Source of the DNA: Mesobacillus subterraneus
GTDB taxonomy: Bacteria > Bacillota > Bacilli > Bacillales > Cytobacillaceae
Reading direction: 5' to 3'
Length of the DNA stretch: 64,000 bases
NCBI RefSeq assembly: GCF_003937825.1
Contig: NZ_RSFW01000009.1
Location: forward strand, 1-64,000
Each line of letters opens with the position of its first letter. Within the stretch, counting starts at the first letter, position 1. Below the pieces are notes generated by a model. The model had not been told where the DNA came from and did not search any database. It was given only the letters and a program-made list of their open reading frames with translations. Both the position numbers and the translations under genes were made by a program. Of this stretch, positions 36,153 to 44,916 are shown piece by piece.

Positions 36153-36901
36153 TGCACCATCACTTCATCCTTTGGTTTAGTCAAATCAATCAGCTCATTC
36201 AGCTTCTTCATCGCCTGTCCTATGCCGCCGACCTCATGGATGAGACCAGTTTGTACAGCGTCATGGCCAACCACATTCGTTCCAATATCCCTTGTGAGGT
36301 TTCCTTTGGCGAACATCAGCTCTTTAAAGGTCTCTTCGGCAATATTGGAATGCTTCGTAACAAAATTGATGACTCTTTCCTGCATTTTATCGAGATATTC
36401 AAAGGTCTGTGGTACTCCAATCACAAGTCCGGTCAGTCGAATTGGATGAATCGTCATCGTTGCCGTTTCTGCAATAAATGAGTAATCACAGGAAACCGCG
36501 ATTGGGACCCCAATAGAATGACCACCGCCAAGCACTAAAGACACAGTGGGTTTCGAGAGCGAAGCAAGCATTTCTGATATCGCCAGTCCCGCTTCCACAT
36601 CACCGCCGACAGTGTTTAAAATAACAAGCAGGCCTTCAATGTTAGGATTTTGTTCAATCGCGACAATTTGAGGGATCAAATGCTCATATTTTGTTGTTTT
36701 ATTATGCGGAGGCAGCTGCATATGTCCCTCGATTTGACCTACAATCGTCAAACAATGGATTTTTGAATCCTGAGAAAGCTGCGGCACATTTGTTTGACCG
36801 AGCTGCTGGATTTTTTCCAGAAGACCAGAAGGCTTATTCTCTTTGTCCCCCTGCTGTCCTTCCTGGTTTTCTGAACCGACATTATTCATTTCATTATCCA
36901 T
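36149..36901 (-). CDS. tepA: ClpP-like serine protease TepA
   Basis: A cytosolic ClpP/crotonase-fold peptidase, historically called translocation-enhancing protein. It has 250 residues from the ATG at 36901 (AAGGGAG), beginning [17 protein letters not shown]. The catalytic Ser is in [11 protein letters not shown] and the His in MTIHPIR. The N-terminal 30 residues are low-complexity and polar. An in-frame extension to 37057 lacks a properly spaced ribosome binding site. ylzJ overlaps its end. Confidence 0.9.
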   Translation of the reverse strand: MDNEMNNVGSENQEGQQGDKENKPSGLLEKIQQLGQTNVPQLSQDSKIHCLTIVGQIEGHMQLPPHNKTTKYEHLIPQIVAIEQNPNIEGLLVILNTVGGDVEAGLAISEMLASLSKPTVSLVLGGGHSIGVPIAVSCDYSFIAETATMTIHPIRLTGLVIGVPQTFEYLDKMQERVINFVTKHSNIAEETFKELMFAKGNLTRDIGTNVVGHDAVQTGLIHEVGGIGQAMKKLNELIDLTKPKDEVMVQ

Positions 36902-37020
36902 CCGTAAAATGCTCCCTTCAGACATGATAATTTTAGTATGAACATCCTCTTTATTTTCATTCGAGACATGGGTTTTATGGTACATCTTGAATAAGGTATA
37001 TGCAGGCTTGTCTCCAAAGA

Positions 37021-37055
37021 AAAAAGCACAGGCATTCAATGAACACCAGTGCTTC
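37021..37055 (-). terminator. Terminator of rnjB
   Basis: AAGCAC (37025-37030) and GTGCTT (37050-37055), with extra G-C pairs inside, followed by UUUUUU on the minus strand. Confidence 0.65.
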
Positions 37056-37060
37056 ATATT

Positions 37061-38731
37061 TTATTTCACTTCCATGATGATCGGCATGATCATGGGTCTC
37101 CGTTTTGTTTTTTCGAACAGGTATTGGTGAAGCGAGTCCCGGATGTCCTGCTTCATGCTGCTCCAGTCGAAGGATTCTTTCGAAACATTCTTTTCAACAA
37201 TCTCCCTCACCAGCGCAGAGGAATCGGCCATTAGCAGCTCGGATTCCCGCACATAGACAAATCCGCGTGAGATGATTTCTGGTCCGGCCACGATTTTTTT
37301 ATCTGCCCTGTTCAATGTCACCACAACGATCAGGACCCCATCCTGAGAAAGCAGTCTCCGATCTCTCAGGACAATATTGCCTACATCACCGACACCGATT
37401 CCGTCAATCAAGGTATTTCCGGCCGGTACTCGTTCGGTTACCTTCATTTTTCCGCCGGAAATCTCAATGACATCGCCGCGATCGGGAATGTAGATATTCT
37501 CTTCAGGTATTCCGCAAGAGAGTGCAACTTTCTTGTGAGCTTTCAGCATCTTGTATTCACCATGAACCGGGATGAAGAATTTAGGGTTCATCAGATTGAT
37601 CATGAACTTCAATTCTTCCTGGCTGCCATGGCTTGAAACCTGGACACTTCTTTTGCTCGAAACAACTGTTGCTCCTGCACGGTACAGCATATCAATGGTT
37701 TTATAGATGAAAACTTCGCTTCCCTTTAATGGTGAAGCCGCAATCAAAACTGTGTCGCCTTCCTTAATATTAACCTGCGGATGTGATTGTTTAGCCATTT
37801 TTTGCAGCGCTTCAATTGGCTCTCCCTGGCTGCCTGTTGTTAAAATGACAACTTCATCATCTGATAAGCTTTTAATATCGGCAACAGGGATAATGAGGTC
37901 TTCTTCTACCATTAAGTAGCCCAGTTCGAGAGCGATGTCGTAAACTCGCTTAAGGCTTTTTCCAACTACAGCCACCTTACGCCCGTTTGCAGCCGCACTG
38001 TCGAACAGATGTTGAATCCTGTTTAAATCAGAAGCGAAGCAGGCTGCGATTATTCTGCCTGGGGCATTATAGAATACGTTGGAAAGTTCCTCTACCACCA
38101 CCGATTCAGAAGGCGTGTAACCCGGTTTTTCTGCATCAGTGCTATCTGACAGCAAACAGAGGACACCCTTTTCTCCAATAGCGGCCATCTTGCCAATTTC
38201 AGGTTTATAAAGTGCCGAGGCTGCCTGGTCAAACTTAAAATCACCTGTATGTATAATTGCGCCTTCTGATGTATGGATACTAACGCCAACAGAATCCGGG
38301 ATGCTGTGATTGGTCTTGAAAAATGAAACAGTAGCCGAGCCAAAGTCCAATACGGTGTCAGAATTGACTTCATGAAAACCCACCGTACCCGAGTAATCCT
38401 GTTCTTTCATTTTTTCTTTTGCGAGTGCGAGCGTGAGTTTCGTGCCGTATACCGGGGCATTGATCTTTCTCAATACATATGACAGTGCCCCCATATGGTC
38501 TTCATGTCCATGTGTCAGAAAAATGGCCTTAACCCTGTCACTGTTAGATTTTAAATAGGTGATATCAGGAATGACAATGTCGATCCCCAGCATCTCATCC
38601 TCAGGGAACATCAGCCCCGCGTCCACAACAAATAGATCTCCGTCCACTTCGGTGACATACATATTCTTGCCGACTTCCCCAACGCCACCAAGCGCGATGA
38701 TTTTTATATTTTCAGTATTCTCCGTTTTCAA
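37061..38731 (-). CDS. rnjB: Ribonuclease J2
   Basis: A metallo-beta-lactamase/beta-CASP RNase, 556 residues, that partners RNase J1 in 5'-end-dependent RNA decay. It starts at TTG (38729-38731) behind AGGAGG. Motifs are FLTHGHEDHMGAL, TNHSIPDSVGVS, HTGDFKFD and IPVHGEYKML. J2 is called from synteny (between dapA and tepA); J1 is elsewhere in Bacillus genomes. The main zinc ligands are present. Confidence 0.92.
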   Translation of the reverse strand: MKTENTENIKIIALGGVGEVGKNMYVTEVDGDLFVVDAGLMFPEDEMLGIDIVIPDITYLKSNSDRVKAIFLTHGHEDHMGALSYVLRKINAPVYGTKLTLALAKEKMKEQDYSGTVGFHEVNSDTVLDFGSATVSFFKTNHSIPDSVGVSIHTSEGAIIHTGDFKFDQAASALYKPEIGKMAAIGEKGVLCLLSDSTDAEKPGYTPSESVVVEELSNVFYNAPGRIIAACFASDLNRIQHLFDSAAANGRKVAVVGKSLKRVYDIALELGYLMVEEDLIIPVADIKSLSDDEVVILTTGSQGEPIEALQKMAKQSHPQVNIKEGDTVLIAASPLKGSEVFIYKTIDMLYRAGATVVSSKRSVQVSSHGSQEELKFMINLMNPKFFIPVHGEYKMLKAHKKVALSCGIPEENIYIPDRGDVIEISGGKMKVTERVPAGNTLIDGIGVGDVGNIVLRDRRLLSQDGVLIVVVTLNRADKKIVAGPEIISRGFVYVRESELLMADSSALVREIVEKNVSKESFDWSSMKQDIRDSLHQYLFEKTKRRPMIMPIIMEVK

Positions 38732-38782
38732 GACTATGTTCCTCCTATGTTGATATATGCCGACCGTGACCAGTTAAAATCA

Positions 38783-38812
38783 TTATACTTGATGACAGAA
38801 AATCTTTACAAC
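38783..38812 (-). promoter_or_regulatory. Sigma-A promoter of rnjB
   Basis: TTGTAA (38807-38812, minus strand), an 18-bp spacer and a perfect TATAAT (38783-38788), about 50 nt upstream of the start. Confidence 0.65.
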
Positions 38813-38867
38813 TTTATTCTTTATGATGATTTCCAATGACTTCCGAGCGGAGAGTTACGGAATTGGC

Positions 38868-38894
38868 GGGCGCTGGGCATGGTGGTTGGGTGGG
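38868..38894 (+). other. G-run cluster upstream of rnjB (possible G-quadruplex)
   Basis: Four GGG tracts occur within 27 bases on the plus strand (38868-70, 38875-77, 38888-90, 38892-94). A GTTGGGT/ACCCAAC hairpin overlaps at 38885-38904. The rest of the 349-bp dapA-rnjB gap has no gene. Confidence 0.3.
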
Positions 38895-39042
38895 TTTACC
38901 CAACTAATGTACAGTGGAAATTGCTCTTGGTTGGTATTATCGCGGAAGTGGTCGATATATTTAATAAAGCAGGCCATTTCCTATTAACATTTCTTTTTTA
39001 ACTTCGTTCATCTCTCTGATTTTCACGAAGGTATAAAGAATA

Positions 39043-39072
39043 AATAAAGGCCAGCCCTCAAAGGCTGGCCTT
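39043..39072 (-). terminator. Terminator of asd-dapG-dapA
   Basis: AAGGCCAGCC (39047-39056) and GGCTGGCCTT (39063-39072) form a perfect 10-bp stem with a 6-nt loop and a U-rich tail on the minus strand. Confidence 0.85.
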
Positions 39073-39080
39073 GCAATGAT

Positions 39081-39947
39081 TTATTTGAATAGATTTGCTA
39101 CTGCAGTTCTTTCCTGTTCTGTCAGAGGCACCATTGGCAGGCGTACGGATCCGACATCCAGTCCTTTTAGCTGCAAAGCGGTTTTAACAGGTCCCGGACT
39201 TGGAGCTGCGAAGAGTCCTTCCATGATCGGGAGCAAACGCTGATGAAGTTTGGCAGCGTCTTCGTTTCTTCCGCTGAAGAAGGCTTCGACCATTGCCTGC
39301 ATCTCATTTCCAATCACGTGGGACGCGACGGATACGATTCCTGCTCCGCCGATCGCAAGAACCGGAAGTGTCAGGCCGTCATCACCACTGTAAAGAAGGA
39401 AGTCATCTGGTGTGTTGGCAAGGATTTTCGTCATCGCGTTCAAATCTCCGCTCGCTTCTTTTACCGCGACGATATTCGGTATTTCAGCCAGCTTAATGAT
39501 TGTTTCAGGCTGGATGTTAACAACAGATCTCCCAGGGATGTTGTAGACCATTACCGGAAGCGATGTTGCTTCTGCAGCAGCTTTGAAGTGCTGGTAGAGG
39601 CCTTCCTGGTTCGGCTTGTTGTAGTATGGCGCAACGATCATGATGGCATCCACGCCGATCTGCTCTGCTTTTTTCGTCAGTTCGATGGTAGCATAGGTGT
39701 TGTTGCTGCCTGTTCCTGCGATGACAGGGACGCGCTTATCAACCACCTTCACTACATGCTGGAATAATGCCAGCTTTTCTTCTTTAGAAAGAGTTGGAGA
39801 TTCTCCAGTAGTCCCGGCGACTACAAGGGAATCTGTTCCATTATCGATTAAATGGTTGATTAGCTGGGTAGTTTTTGCGAAGTCAATGTGACCTTTGTGG
39901 TCAAAAGGGGTCACCATTGCTGTAGATACTCTTCCGAATTGAACCAT
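39081..39947 (-). CDS. dapA: 4-hydroxy-tetrahydrodipicolinate synthase
   Basis: Condenses pyruvate and aspartate semialdehyde, the branch point to lysine, diaminopimelate and spore dipicolinate. It has 288 residues starting MVQFGRVSTAMVTPFD behind GAGGAG. The Schiff-base Lys163 lies in AVKEASGD, and GTTGESPTL is the conserved phosphate/carboxylate loop. It is last of asd-dapG-dapA, about 60 nt after dapG. The product feeds SpoVFAB, encoded just upstream. Confidence 0.96.
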   Translation of the reverse strand: MVQFGRVSTAMVTPFDHKGHIDFAKTTQLINHLIDNGTDSLVVAGTTGESPTLSKEEKLALFQHVVKVVDKRVPVIAGTGSNNTYATIELTKKAEQIGVDAIMIVAPYYNKPNQEGLYQHFKAAAEATSLPVMVYNIPGRSVVNIQPETIIKLAEIPNIVAVKEASGDLNAMTKILANTPDDFLLYSGDDGLTLPVLAIGGAGIVSVASHVIGNEMQAMVEAFFSGRNEDAAKLHQRLLPIMEGLFAAPSPGPVKTALQLKGLDVGSVRLPMVPLTEQERTAVANLFK

Positions 39948-40008
39948 TCCTGTTCACTCCTCTTATTTCCGGCTTCGCCAGGCAGTCGCTGGGAAGCTTT
40001 AAATCAAT

Positions 40009-41253
40009 TTAAATATCATGTCGCTCGAATTCGACTGTTTCTTCCTCGAGCTGGAAAGCATCGTGCAGCGCATTTACAGCTTTGCGCAGATCATCTTGCT
40101 TTACAAGGACCCAGATTGTCGTATGGCTGTCAGCTGATTGCAGGATACGGATTCCTTTTTCAGACAATGCCGTCACGATCTTCGAAGTGACACCTGGGAC
40201 TCCAGCCATACCGGCACCAACAACGGATACCTTGGCACAGTTCCGCTCTATTTGCGGGATATGTCCCAATCCCTCAAGGACCTTTACTGCACGGTCGGTC
40301 ATTTCGTCTGAAACGGTGTAAACGACTCCGTTTGGTGAGATATTGATGAAATCCACGCTGATATTTTCATTGGCCATCGCTTTGAAAACTTCAGATTGCA
40401 GGTTATATTGATCTTTCTTTGCGAACACCTTAATCTGGCTGACATTCGATACATGTGCAATTCCAGTAACAGGGCGCTCCTTGATATCTGTTCCTTTGTT
40501 CTCGCGGTTCAGTGTTGTGACGAGTGTGCCAAGGCTTTCAGAATAAGTCGACCTAATCCGGATTGGCACTTTTGCCTGCATGGCAATTTCTACGGCTCGC
40601 GGATGGATGACTTTTGCCCCCTGATAGGCCATATTGCATACTTCCGTATAGGTAACGACTGATAACGGTCTCGCATTTTCGGCAATGCGCGGGTCGGCGG
40701 TCATGATCCCTTCCACATCTGTGAAAATATCAATCCATTCCGCATTAAGAGCCGCTCCTAGTGCTGCTGCGGAGGTATCGCTGCCTCCTCTGCCGATTGT
40801 TGTCACGTCTCCGTTTTTCGCAGCACCCTGGAAACCGGCAACGACCACAACGTCAACCTGCTCAAGCTCTCTCAGAAGGCGGTCGCATTTCATGTCGAGG
40901 ATCCTGGCATTTGTGTGCTCGCTGTTCGTTCTGAATCCAGCTTGTGCCCCGGTAAGAGCTGTCGCGTTGATCCCGTTTTCAAGCAGCATATTGGTAAACA
41001 CAACACTTGAAATCGTTTCGCCGCAAGAGAGCAATAGATCATGTTCACGCTTGCTGATTTTGCTGTCACTGCCGCCAATCAGGCTAAGAAGAGTGTCCGT
41101 TGCGTACGGATCACCCTTCCTTCCCATTGCCGAGACAACTACAACCGCTTTGTATCCATCAGTAATCGCATTTTTAATATGGCTCATGGCGTGGCTGCGG
41201 CTTTGCTCGTCACGCACTGAAGTGCCGCCAAATTTTTGAACGATAATTTTCAT
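40009..41253 (-). CDS. dapG: Aspartokinase I (DapG type)
   Basis: Phosphorylates aspartate at the head of the aspartate family, 414 residues. KFGGTSV opens the kinase domain, with TTIGRGGSDTSAAALGAAL and FTDVEGIMTADPR. Two C-terminal ACT domains follow (QIKVFAKKDQYN..., KVSVVGAGMAGVPGVTSKI), as in monofunctional aspartokinases. DapG identity, feedback-controlled by diaminopimelate in B. subtilis, is inferred from its place between asd and dapA. Confidence 0.94.
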   Translation of the reverse strand: MKIIVQKFGGTSVRDEQSRSHAMSHIKNAITDGYKAVVVVSAMGRKGDPYATDTLLSLIGGSDSKISKREHDLLLSCGETISSVVFTNMLLENGINATALTGAQAGFRTNSEHTNARILDMKCDRLLRELEQVDVVVVAGFQGAAKNGDVTTIGRGGSDTSAAALGAALNAEWIDIFTDVEGIMTADPRIAENARPLSVVTYTEVCNMAYQGAKVIHPRAVEIAMQAKVPIRIRSTYSESLGTLVTTLNRENKGTDIKERPVTGIAHVSNVSQIKVFAKKDQYNLQSEVFKAMANENISVDFINISPNGVVYTVSDEMTDRAVKVLEGLGHIPQIERNCAKVSVVGAGMAGVPGVTSKIVTALSEKGIRILQSADSHTTIWVLVKQDDLRKAVNALHDAFQLEEETVEFERHDI

Positions 41254-41293
41254 CGTAACACCTCAGAAATTCTGTCTTAGATCATGTTTGCTT

Positions 41294-42343
41294 TTATTTT
41301 ACAAGGCCCAGCTTCACAAGACTTTCAGCAATCTGGACCGAGTTCCATGCTGCGCCCTTCAGAAGGTTGTCGGAAACGACCCACATATGGAATCCGTTAT
41401 CGTTATCCAGGTCCTTCCTGATTCTGCCGACAAATACATCATTTTTACCGACGCAGAATGCAGGCATCGGGTATAGCTGCTGTTCTGGGTCGTCCTGGAG
41501 AACTACTCCCGGCGCATCCGCCATCAGTTCTTTCACTTCTGCTGCAGATACTCCGCCCTGGCCAACCTCAAAATATAATGACTCAGAGTGTCCTGTGCCT
41601 ACAGGCAGGCGCACACATGTAGCGGCAACCTGAAGCTCAGGCATGTGCATGATTTTCTTTGTTTCATTAATCATTTTCATTTCTTCGTACGTAAATCCAT
41701 TATCTACGAAAGTATCGATTTGCGGAATGGCATTGAAAGCGATCTGGTAATGCTTTTCACCTGATTTTACTGGCAGCACTTTTGGTTCATACTCTTCCCC
41801 ATTGAGGATAGCCTGTGTCTGTTCTTCAAGTTCCTGGATCGCTGCAGCCCCTGCCCCAGATACTGCCTGGTATGTCGAGACAATGATCTTCTCAAGTCCG
41901 TATTTCTTGCGTAAAGGTTCCAAAGCAACGACCATTTGGATGGTAGAGCAGTTCGGGTTTGCAATGATGCCATTATGGTTGTGCAAATCTTCCTCATTCA
42001 CTTCCGGCACTACAAGCGGCGTATTTTCATCCATTCTGAAAGCACTTGTATTGTCTACCACGATCGCACCACGTTTCACTGCTTCTGGCGCAAGTTCCTT
42101 CGATACGCTGCCGCCTGCGCTGAACAGCGCAATATCCACACCTTCGAAGCTCTCTGGTTTTGCCTCCAGGACAGTTAGTTCTTCCCCTTTATACTGTACC
42201 TTCGTACCAGCTGATCTTGCAGATGACAGCAATAAAAGCTCTGACACAGGGAAGTCCCTGCTTTCAAGCGTCTGAATCATCTGCTGCCCTACTGCTCCTG
42301 TTGCTCCTACAACTGCTACACGGTAACCTTTTCTCTCTGACAT
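41294..42343 (-). CDS. asd: Aspartate-semialdehyde dehydrogenase
   Basis: Reduces aspartyl phosphate to the semialdehyde with NADPH. It has 349 residues from [20 protein letters not shown] (42343; AAGGGG, 8-nt spacing). The nucleotide-binding GATGAVGQ and the active-site Cys132 (NPNCSTIQ) are present, and the substrate His is in [10 protein letters not shown]. It is first of the asd-dapG-dapA unit, 40 nt before dapG. The 319-bp upstream gap holds a hairpin that may attenuate it or end spoVFB. Confidence 0.95.
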   Translation of the reverse strand: MSERKGYRVAVVGATGAVGQQMIQTLESRDFPVSELLLLSSARSAGTKVQYKGEELTVLEAKPESFEGVDIALFSAGGSVSKELAPEAVKRGAIVVDNTSAFRMDENTPLVVPEVNEEDLHNHNGIIANPNCSTIQMVVALEPLRKKYGLEKIIVSTYQAVSGAGAAAIQELEEQTQAILNGEEYEPKVLPVKSGEKHYQIAFNAIPQIDTFVDNGFTYEEMKMINETKKIMHMPELQVAATCVRLPVGTGHSESLYFEVGQGGVSAAEVKELMADAPGVVLQDDPEQQLYPMPAFCVGKNDVFVGRIRKDLDNDNGFHMWVVSDNLLKGAAWNSVQIAESLVKLGLVK

Positions 42344-42417
42344 TGCTGTTTCCCCTTCCACTACCATTATCGTTTTGATATCCCCTTATTTTGCTGGGTT
42401 GTTATAAACATAAGTAT

Positions 42418-42446
42418 AAAACGGCGGTTCAAATTATAAAACCGCC
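42418..42446 (-). terminator. Hairpin between spoVFB and asd
   Basis: GGCGGTT (42423-42429) and AACCGCC (42440-42446) with a UUUU tail on the minus strand. It lies about 80 nt upstream of asd and 215 nt past spoVFB, so it could be a terminator for spoVFAB or an attenuator in an asd leader. Confidence 0.6.
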
Positions 42447-42617
42447 TTGTATATTATCCTATATTTTATCATAATCAAACATTAAGGAAAGAAACATTTT
42501 GCTTCACTGCCGGAGAAAAGCGTTTCCAGCTTAAAATAGGGCTTTGTTTATGCGAGCTAATCGTTCTCAACGGCTGCATTGTTCCTTCATCATTTTTGGC
42601 TCAAGGCTCTATGAGAC

Positions 42618-42629
42618 CCTGCCGGCAGG
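42618..42629. promoter_or_regulatory. Perfect 12-bp palindrome after spoVFB
   Basis: CCTGCCGGCAGG lies 35-45 nt past the spoVFB stop in an otherwise unexplained stretch (42447-42662). It has no U-tract. Role unknown. Confidence 0.25.
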
Positions 42630-42662
42630 ACTTCTCTATGAAAAGCAGTGTACTCTAAAACG

Positions 42663-43259
42663 TTAGTTATCTTTGTATCGTTCCACCAGGACTGGCTGGA
42701 TCTGTTTGCCCTCCATAGCCGCAACGATGGTTTCTGAAAGCAGTCCCATCCTCGCCACCATCGAATTTGGCTTCTTGACCGGATCATCCTGGCCAAATGG
42801 TATCATGTAAATATTCTTGGTGGCCATCAACTTCATCAGATTCATTCCATTCAATCCTAAAGCATCGTTTGTCGAAATGCCAAGGACAACCGGCTTCAGG
42901 TTCCTTAATGTTGCTTTTGCTGCCATCAGGACAGGTGAATCTGTCATTGCGTTGGCGAACTTGCTCATCGAGTTTCCAGTCAGCGGGGCAATGACCATAC
43001 AATCCAGCGGAATCTTCGGTCCAAGCGGTTCTGCTTTGACAATCGAATCAATCACTTTATTGCCTGTAAGCTCCTCAATCCGCTGTACCCAATCCTCACC
43101 TTTTCCAAAACGTGTTTCTGTATTTTTAACAGTGAACGTCACCACTGGCAGCACTTCAGCGCCTGCATTCACCAACTTTTCTATTTCAGGAAAGACAGCA
43201 TCGTACGTACAATGAGAACCTGTTAATCCAAATCCAATCTTCTTACCTTGTAAATTCAT
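42663..43259 (-). CDS. spoVFB: Dipicolinate synthase subunit B
   Basis: The flavoprotein-like (UbiX/PPC-decarboxylase fold) subunit of dipicolinate synthase, made in the mother cell late in sporulation. It has 198 residues and begins MNLQGKKIGFGLTGSHCTYD; IAPLTGNSMSKFANAMTD is the conserved loop. The ATG overlaps the spoVFA stop by 4 nt. Together with SpoVFA it oxidises dihydrodipicolinate to dipicolinate, which gives spores heat resistance. Confidence 0.95.
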   Translation of the reverse strand: MNLQGKKIGFGLTGSHCTYDAVFPEIEKLVNAGAEVLPVVTFTVKNTETRFGKGEDWVQRIEELTGNKVIDSIVKAEPLGPKIPLDCMVIAPLTGNSMSKFANAMTDSPVLMAAKATLRNLKPVVLGISTNDALGLNGMNLMKLMATKNIYMIPFGQDDPVKKPNSMVARMGLLSETIVAAMEGKQIQPVLVERYKDN

Positions 43260-44158
43260 GCTTCTTTCTCCTTTCGGTGTAAAAAGTCTTCCATAAGCAG
43301 CTGAGAAAGAACGTTAGCTAAAATTTGGCCTGCCGTTTTTGGGGCAACAATCCCCGGAAGTCCAGGTGCAAGCAATGCCTTGATCCCACGTTTTTCCGCA
43401 TAGCGAAAATCCGTTCCACCAGGTTTGGATGCAAGGTCAATGATCAATGTATGAGCTGGCATCCTTGAAATCACTGATGCTGTTACAATTTGATGAGGTA
43501 TGGTGTTGATGCAAATGTCGGTATCTGAGACAGCCTTCGCAGTGTCAGAAAGCAGGAAAGGTTCAAGCCCCATTTCTGCAATCCTTGCGATATGCTCGCT
43601 TTTTCTTGCCCCGACCTTAACTTTGGCTCCTAAAGCATGGAAAGTCCGCGCAACACTCATTCCGACCCTGCCCAATCCAAGGACTGAGACTCGTGAACCG
43701 TGAATCGTAAAATCAGTATGCTGAATCGCCATCATGATCGTTCCTTCAACAGTCGGGATCGAGTTGTAAATCGCTACATCGTCCCGCTCGAAAAGCTGTA
43801 CCAATTTACGATTCGACTGCTTCGTGATACCAGTCAAATAGGCATTGCTGATGCCTGAATAGACTGTGCAATGCTCGGGAGTCCGTTCAAGCATTTCCTT
43901 TATAAGCACGACCCGTTCATTGGAAAAAATCGTTTCTACCTGGCCTTCCAGACTCGTTCCTGGTACCGGCAGGATCAATGCATCCTGGACGGAAAAATCC
44001 ACTTCATCTATCTTTTCTTTTGAGGCACCTGTAAAAGCATGGTCCAACTGCTCGAAGCCTATTAAAGAAAGTTTTGCATCAAGCTCTGTCAGCTTGCGAA
44101 TAATCTCCAGCTGTCTCGCATCACCGCCGATAATCGCGATTTGCATTCCTGTCAGCAT
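43256..44158 (-). CDS. spoVFA: Dipicolinate synthase subunit A
   Basis: The NAD(P)-dependent subunit of dipicolinate synthase, 300 residues from MLTGMQIAIIGGDARQLEII (44158; AAGGTGA). The N-terminal domain holds the IGGDAR motif. The central Rossmann fold (VSVLGLGRVGMSVARTFHALGA) and the end ALLAPGLPGIVAPKTAGQIL are highly conserved. An upstream in-frame ATG at 44182 lacks a suitable ribosome binding site. It is coupled to spoVFB. Confidence 0.95.
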   Translation of the reverse strand: MLTGMQIAIIGGDARQLEIIRKLTELDAKLSLIGFEQLDHAFTGASKEKIDEVDFSVQDALILPVPGTSLEGQVETIFSNERVVLIKEMLERTPEHCTVYSGISNAYLTGITKQSNRKLVQLFERDDVAIYNSIPTVEGTIMMAIQHTDFTIHGSRVSVLGLGRVGMSVARTFHALGAKVKVGARKSEHIARIAEMGLEPFLLSDTAKAVSDTDICINTIPHQIVTASVISRMPAHTLIIDLASKPGGTDFRYAEKRGIKALLAPGLPGIVAPKTAGQILANVLSQLLMEDFLHRKEKEA

Positions 44159-44223
44159 GAGAACAATCACCTTCTTTTCCATTAATCCTGGAATCTATAT
44201 TCAATCAATTTGAACTACTTCAA

Positions 44224-44253
44224 CATCATATGTAGCGACCTGGGAATAGGTGA
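44224..44253 (-). promoter_or_regulatory. Candidate sigma-K promoter of spoVFAB
   Basis: On the minus strand TCACC (44249-44253), 16 bp, CATATGATG (44224-44232). This resembles the AC...CATAnnnTA sigma-K pattern expected for dipicolinate synthase. The leader would be about 65 nt. Confidence 0.35.
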
Positions 44254-44267
44254 GTTTTCCATAAAAG

Positions 44268-44294
44268 AAAAGCGCCGGCAGTTATACCGGCGCT
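44268..44294 (-). terminator. Terminator of ymxH
   Basis: AGCGCCGG (44271-44278) and CCGGCGCT (44287-44294) form an 8-bp G-C rich stem followed by UUUUCUUUU on the minus strand. Confidence 0.85.
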
Positions 44295-44337
44295 AAAATA
44301 CCTGAGGCAAAGAAATAAGCCGGCTTCTCAGCCCGCT

Positions 44338-44583
44338 TCATTCTTCTTCATCCGGTATGTCGATAATGATCATGTCTGATCCGATCTTTTTGATATGCTT
44401 CCAGGGGACGCGGACTTCTCCGCCTTGTTTGCGCAGCCCAAACCATTTCAGGGAAGGGATGATCAATGCTTCAATCTGGCCGGTCCTTTCATTGATTTCA
44501 AGATCGGTCTGGCCAAGAACTCCCAATCGCTCTGCCCTCTTAACATCGACGATTTCCTTTCCGCCAAGTTCACTTAATTTCAT
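44338..44583 (-). CDS. ymxH: YlmC/YmxH-family PRC-barrel protein
   Basis: An 81-residue single PRC-barrel protein (MKLSELGGKEIVDVKRAERLG) behind AGGAGGG. It belongs to the YlmC/YmxH sporulation-associated family. The acidic C-terminus is DIPDEEE. The position between mlpA and spoVFA matches B. subtilis ymxH. The partner of the PRC barrel is unknown. Confidence 0.88.
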   Translation of the reverse strand: MKLSELGGKEIVDVKRAERLGVLGQTDLEINERTGQIEALIIPSLKWFGLRKQGGEVRVPWKHIKKIGSDMIIIDIPDEEE

Positions 44584-44725
44584 GATGCCCTCCTGTCACT
44601 TTGTCCTTATTCTATATGTATCTATGAAGTGATGGATTTAGAATACAACAAAATAAAAAAAGCCTGGCAGGCTTGGAATCCTTAAATAATAGGCTCAGTT
44701 AAATTAAAATGTTGATATTAACACC

Positions 44726-44859
44726 TGTTGATTGTAGTGGAAGGCGCGTAGACTCCTGCGGGATCAGCTGGACAGCTGAGACCCCGCAGACGCCAATGGC
44801 GGCGAGGAGGCTCAGCGCCAGCCTCGCGGAAAGCGAAGCGCCTGGAACGAAAATCAACA
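44726..44859 (+). repeat. Palindromic intergenic repeat, copy 2 (short form)
   Basis: A 134-bp element bounded by TGTTGATT (44726-44733) and AATCAACA (44852-44859), exact inverted ends. The core has GGAAGGCGC/GCGCCTGG, CTGCGGGATCAGCTGGACAG, GAGACCCCGCAG and GAGGAGGCTCAGC. It lacks the 60-bp module of copies 1 and 3. It occupies the 333-bp gap between ymxH and mlpA. Open frames crossing it (for example 44718-44939, minus) are artefacts. Confidence 0.85.
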
Positions 44860-44880
44860 GCCAAATTTAACAGAGCAAAA

Positions 44881-44909
44881 AATAAAAACAGCAGCTTTTC
44901 AGCTGCTGT
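44881..44909 (-). terminator. Terminator of mlpA
   Basis: ACAGCAGCT (44888-44896) and AGCTGCTGT (44901-44909) form a perfect 9-bp stem with a 4-nt loop and a U-rich tail on the minus strand. Confidence 0.85.
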
Positions 44910-44916
44910 CCATTTT

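Noticed and set aside
42344-42662. Lysine riboswitch or T-box upstream of asd-dapG-dapA
   Set aside because: The spacer is long enough, but I find neither conserved L-box segments nor a T-box AGGGTGGNACCGCG element.
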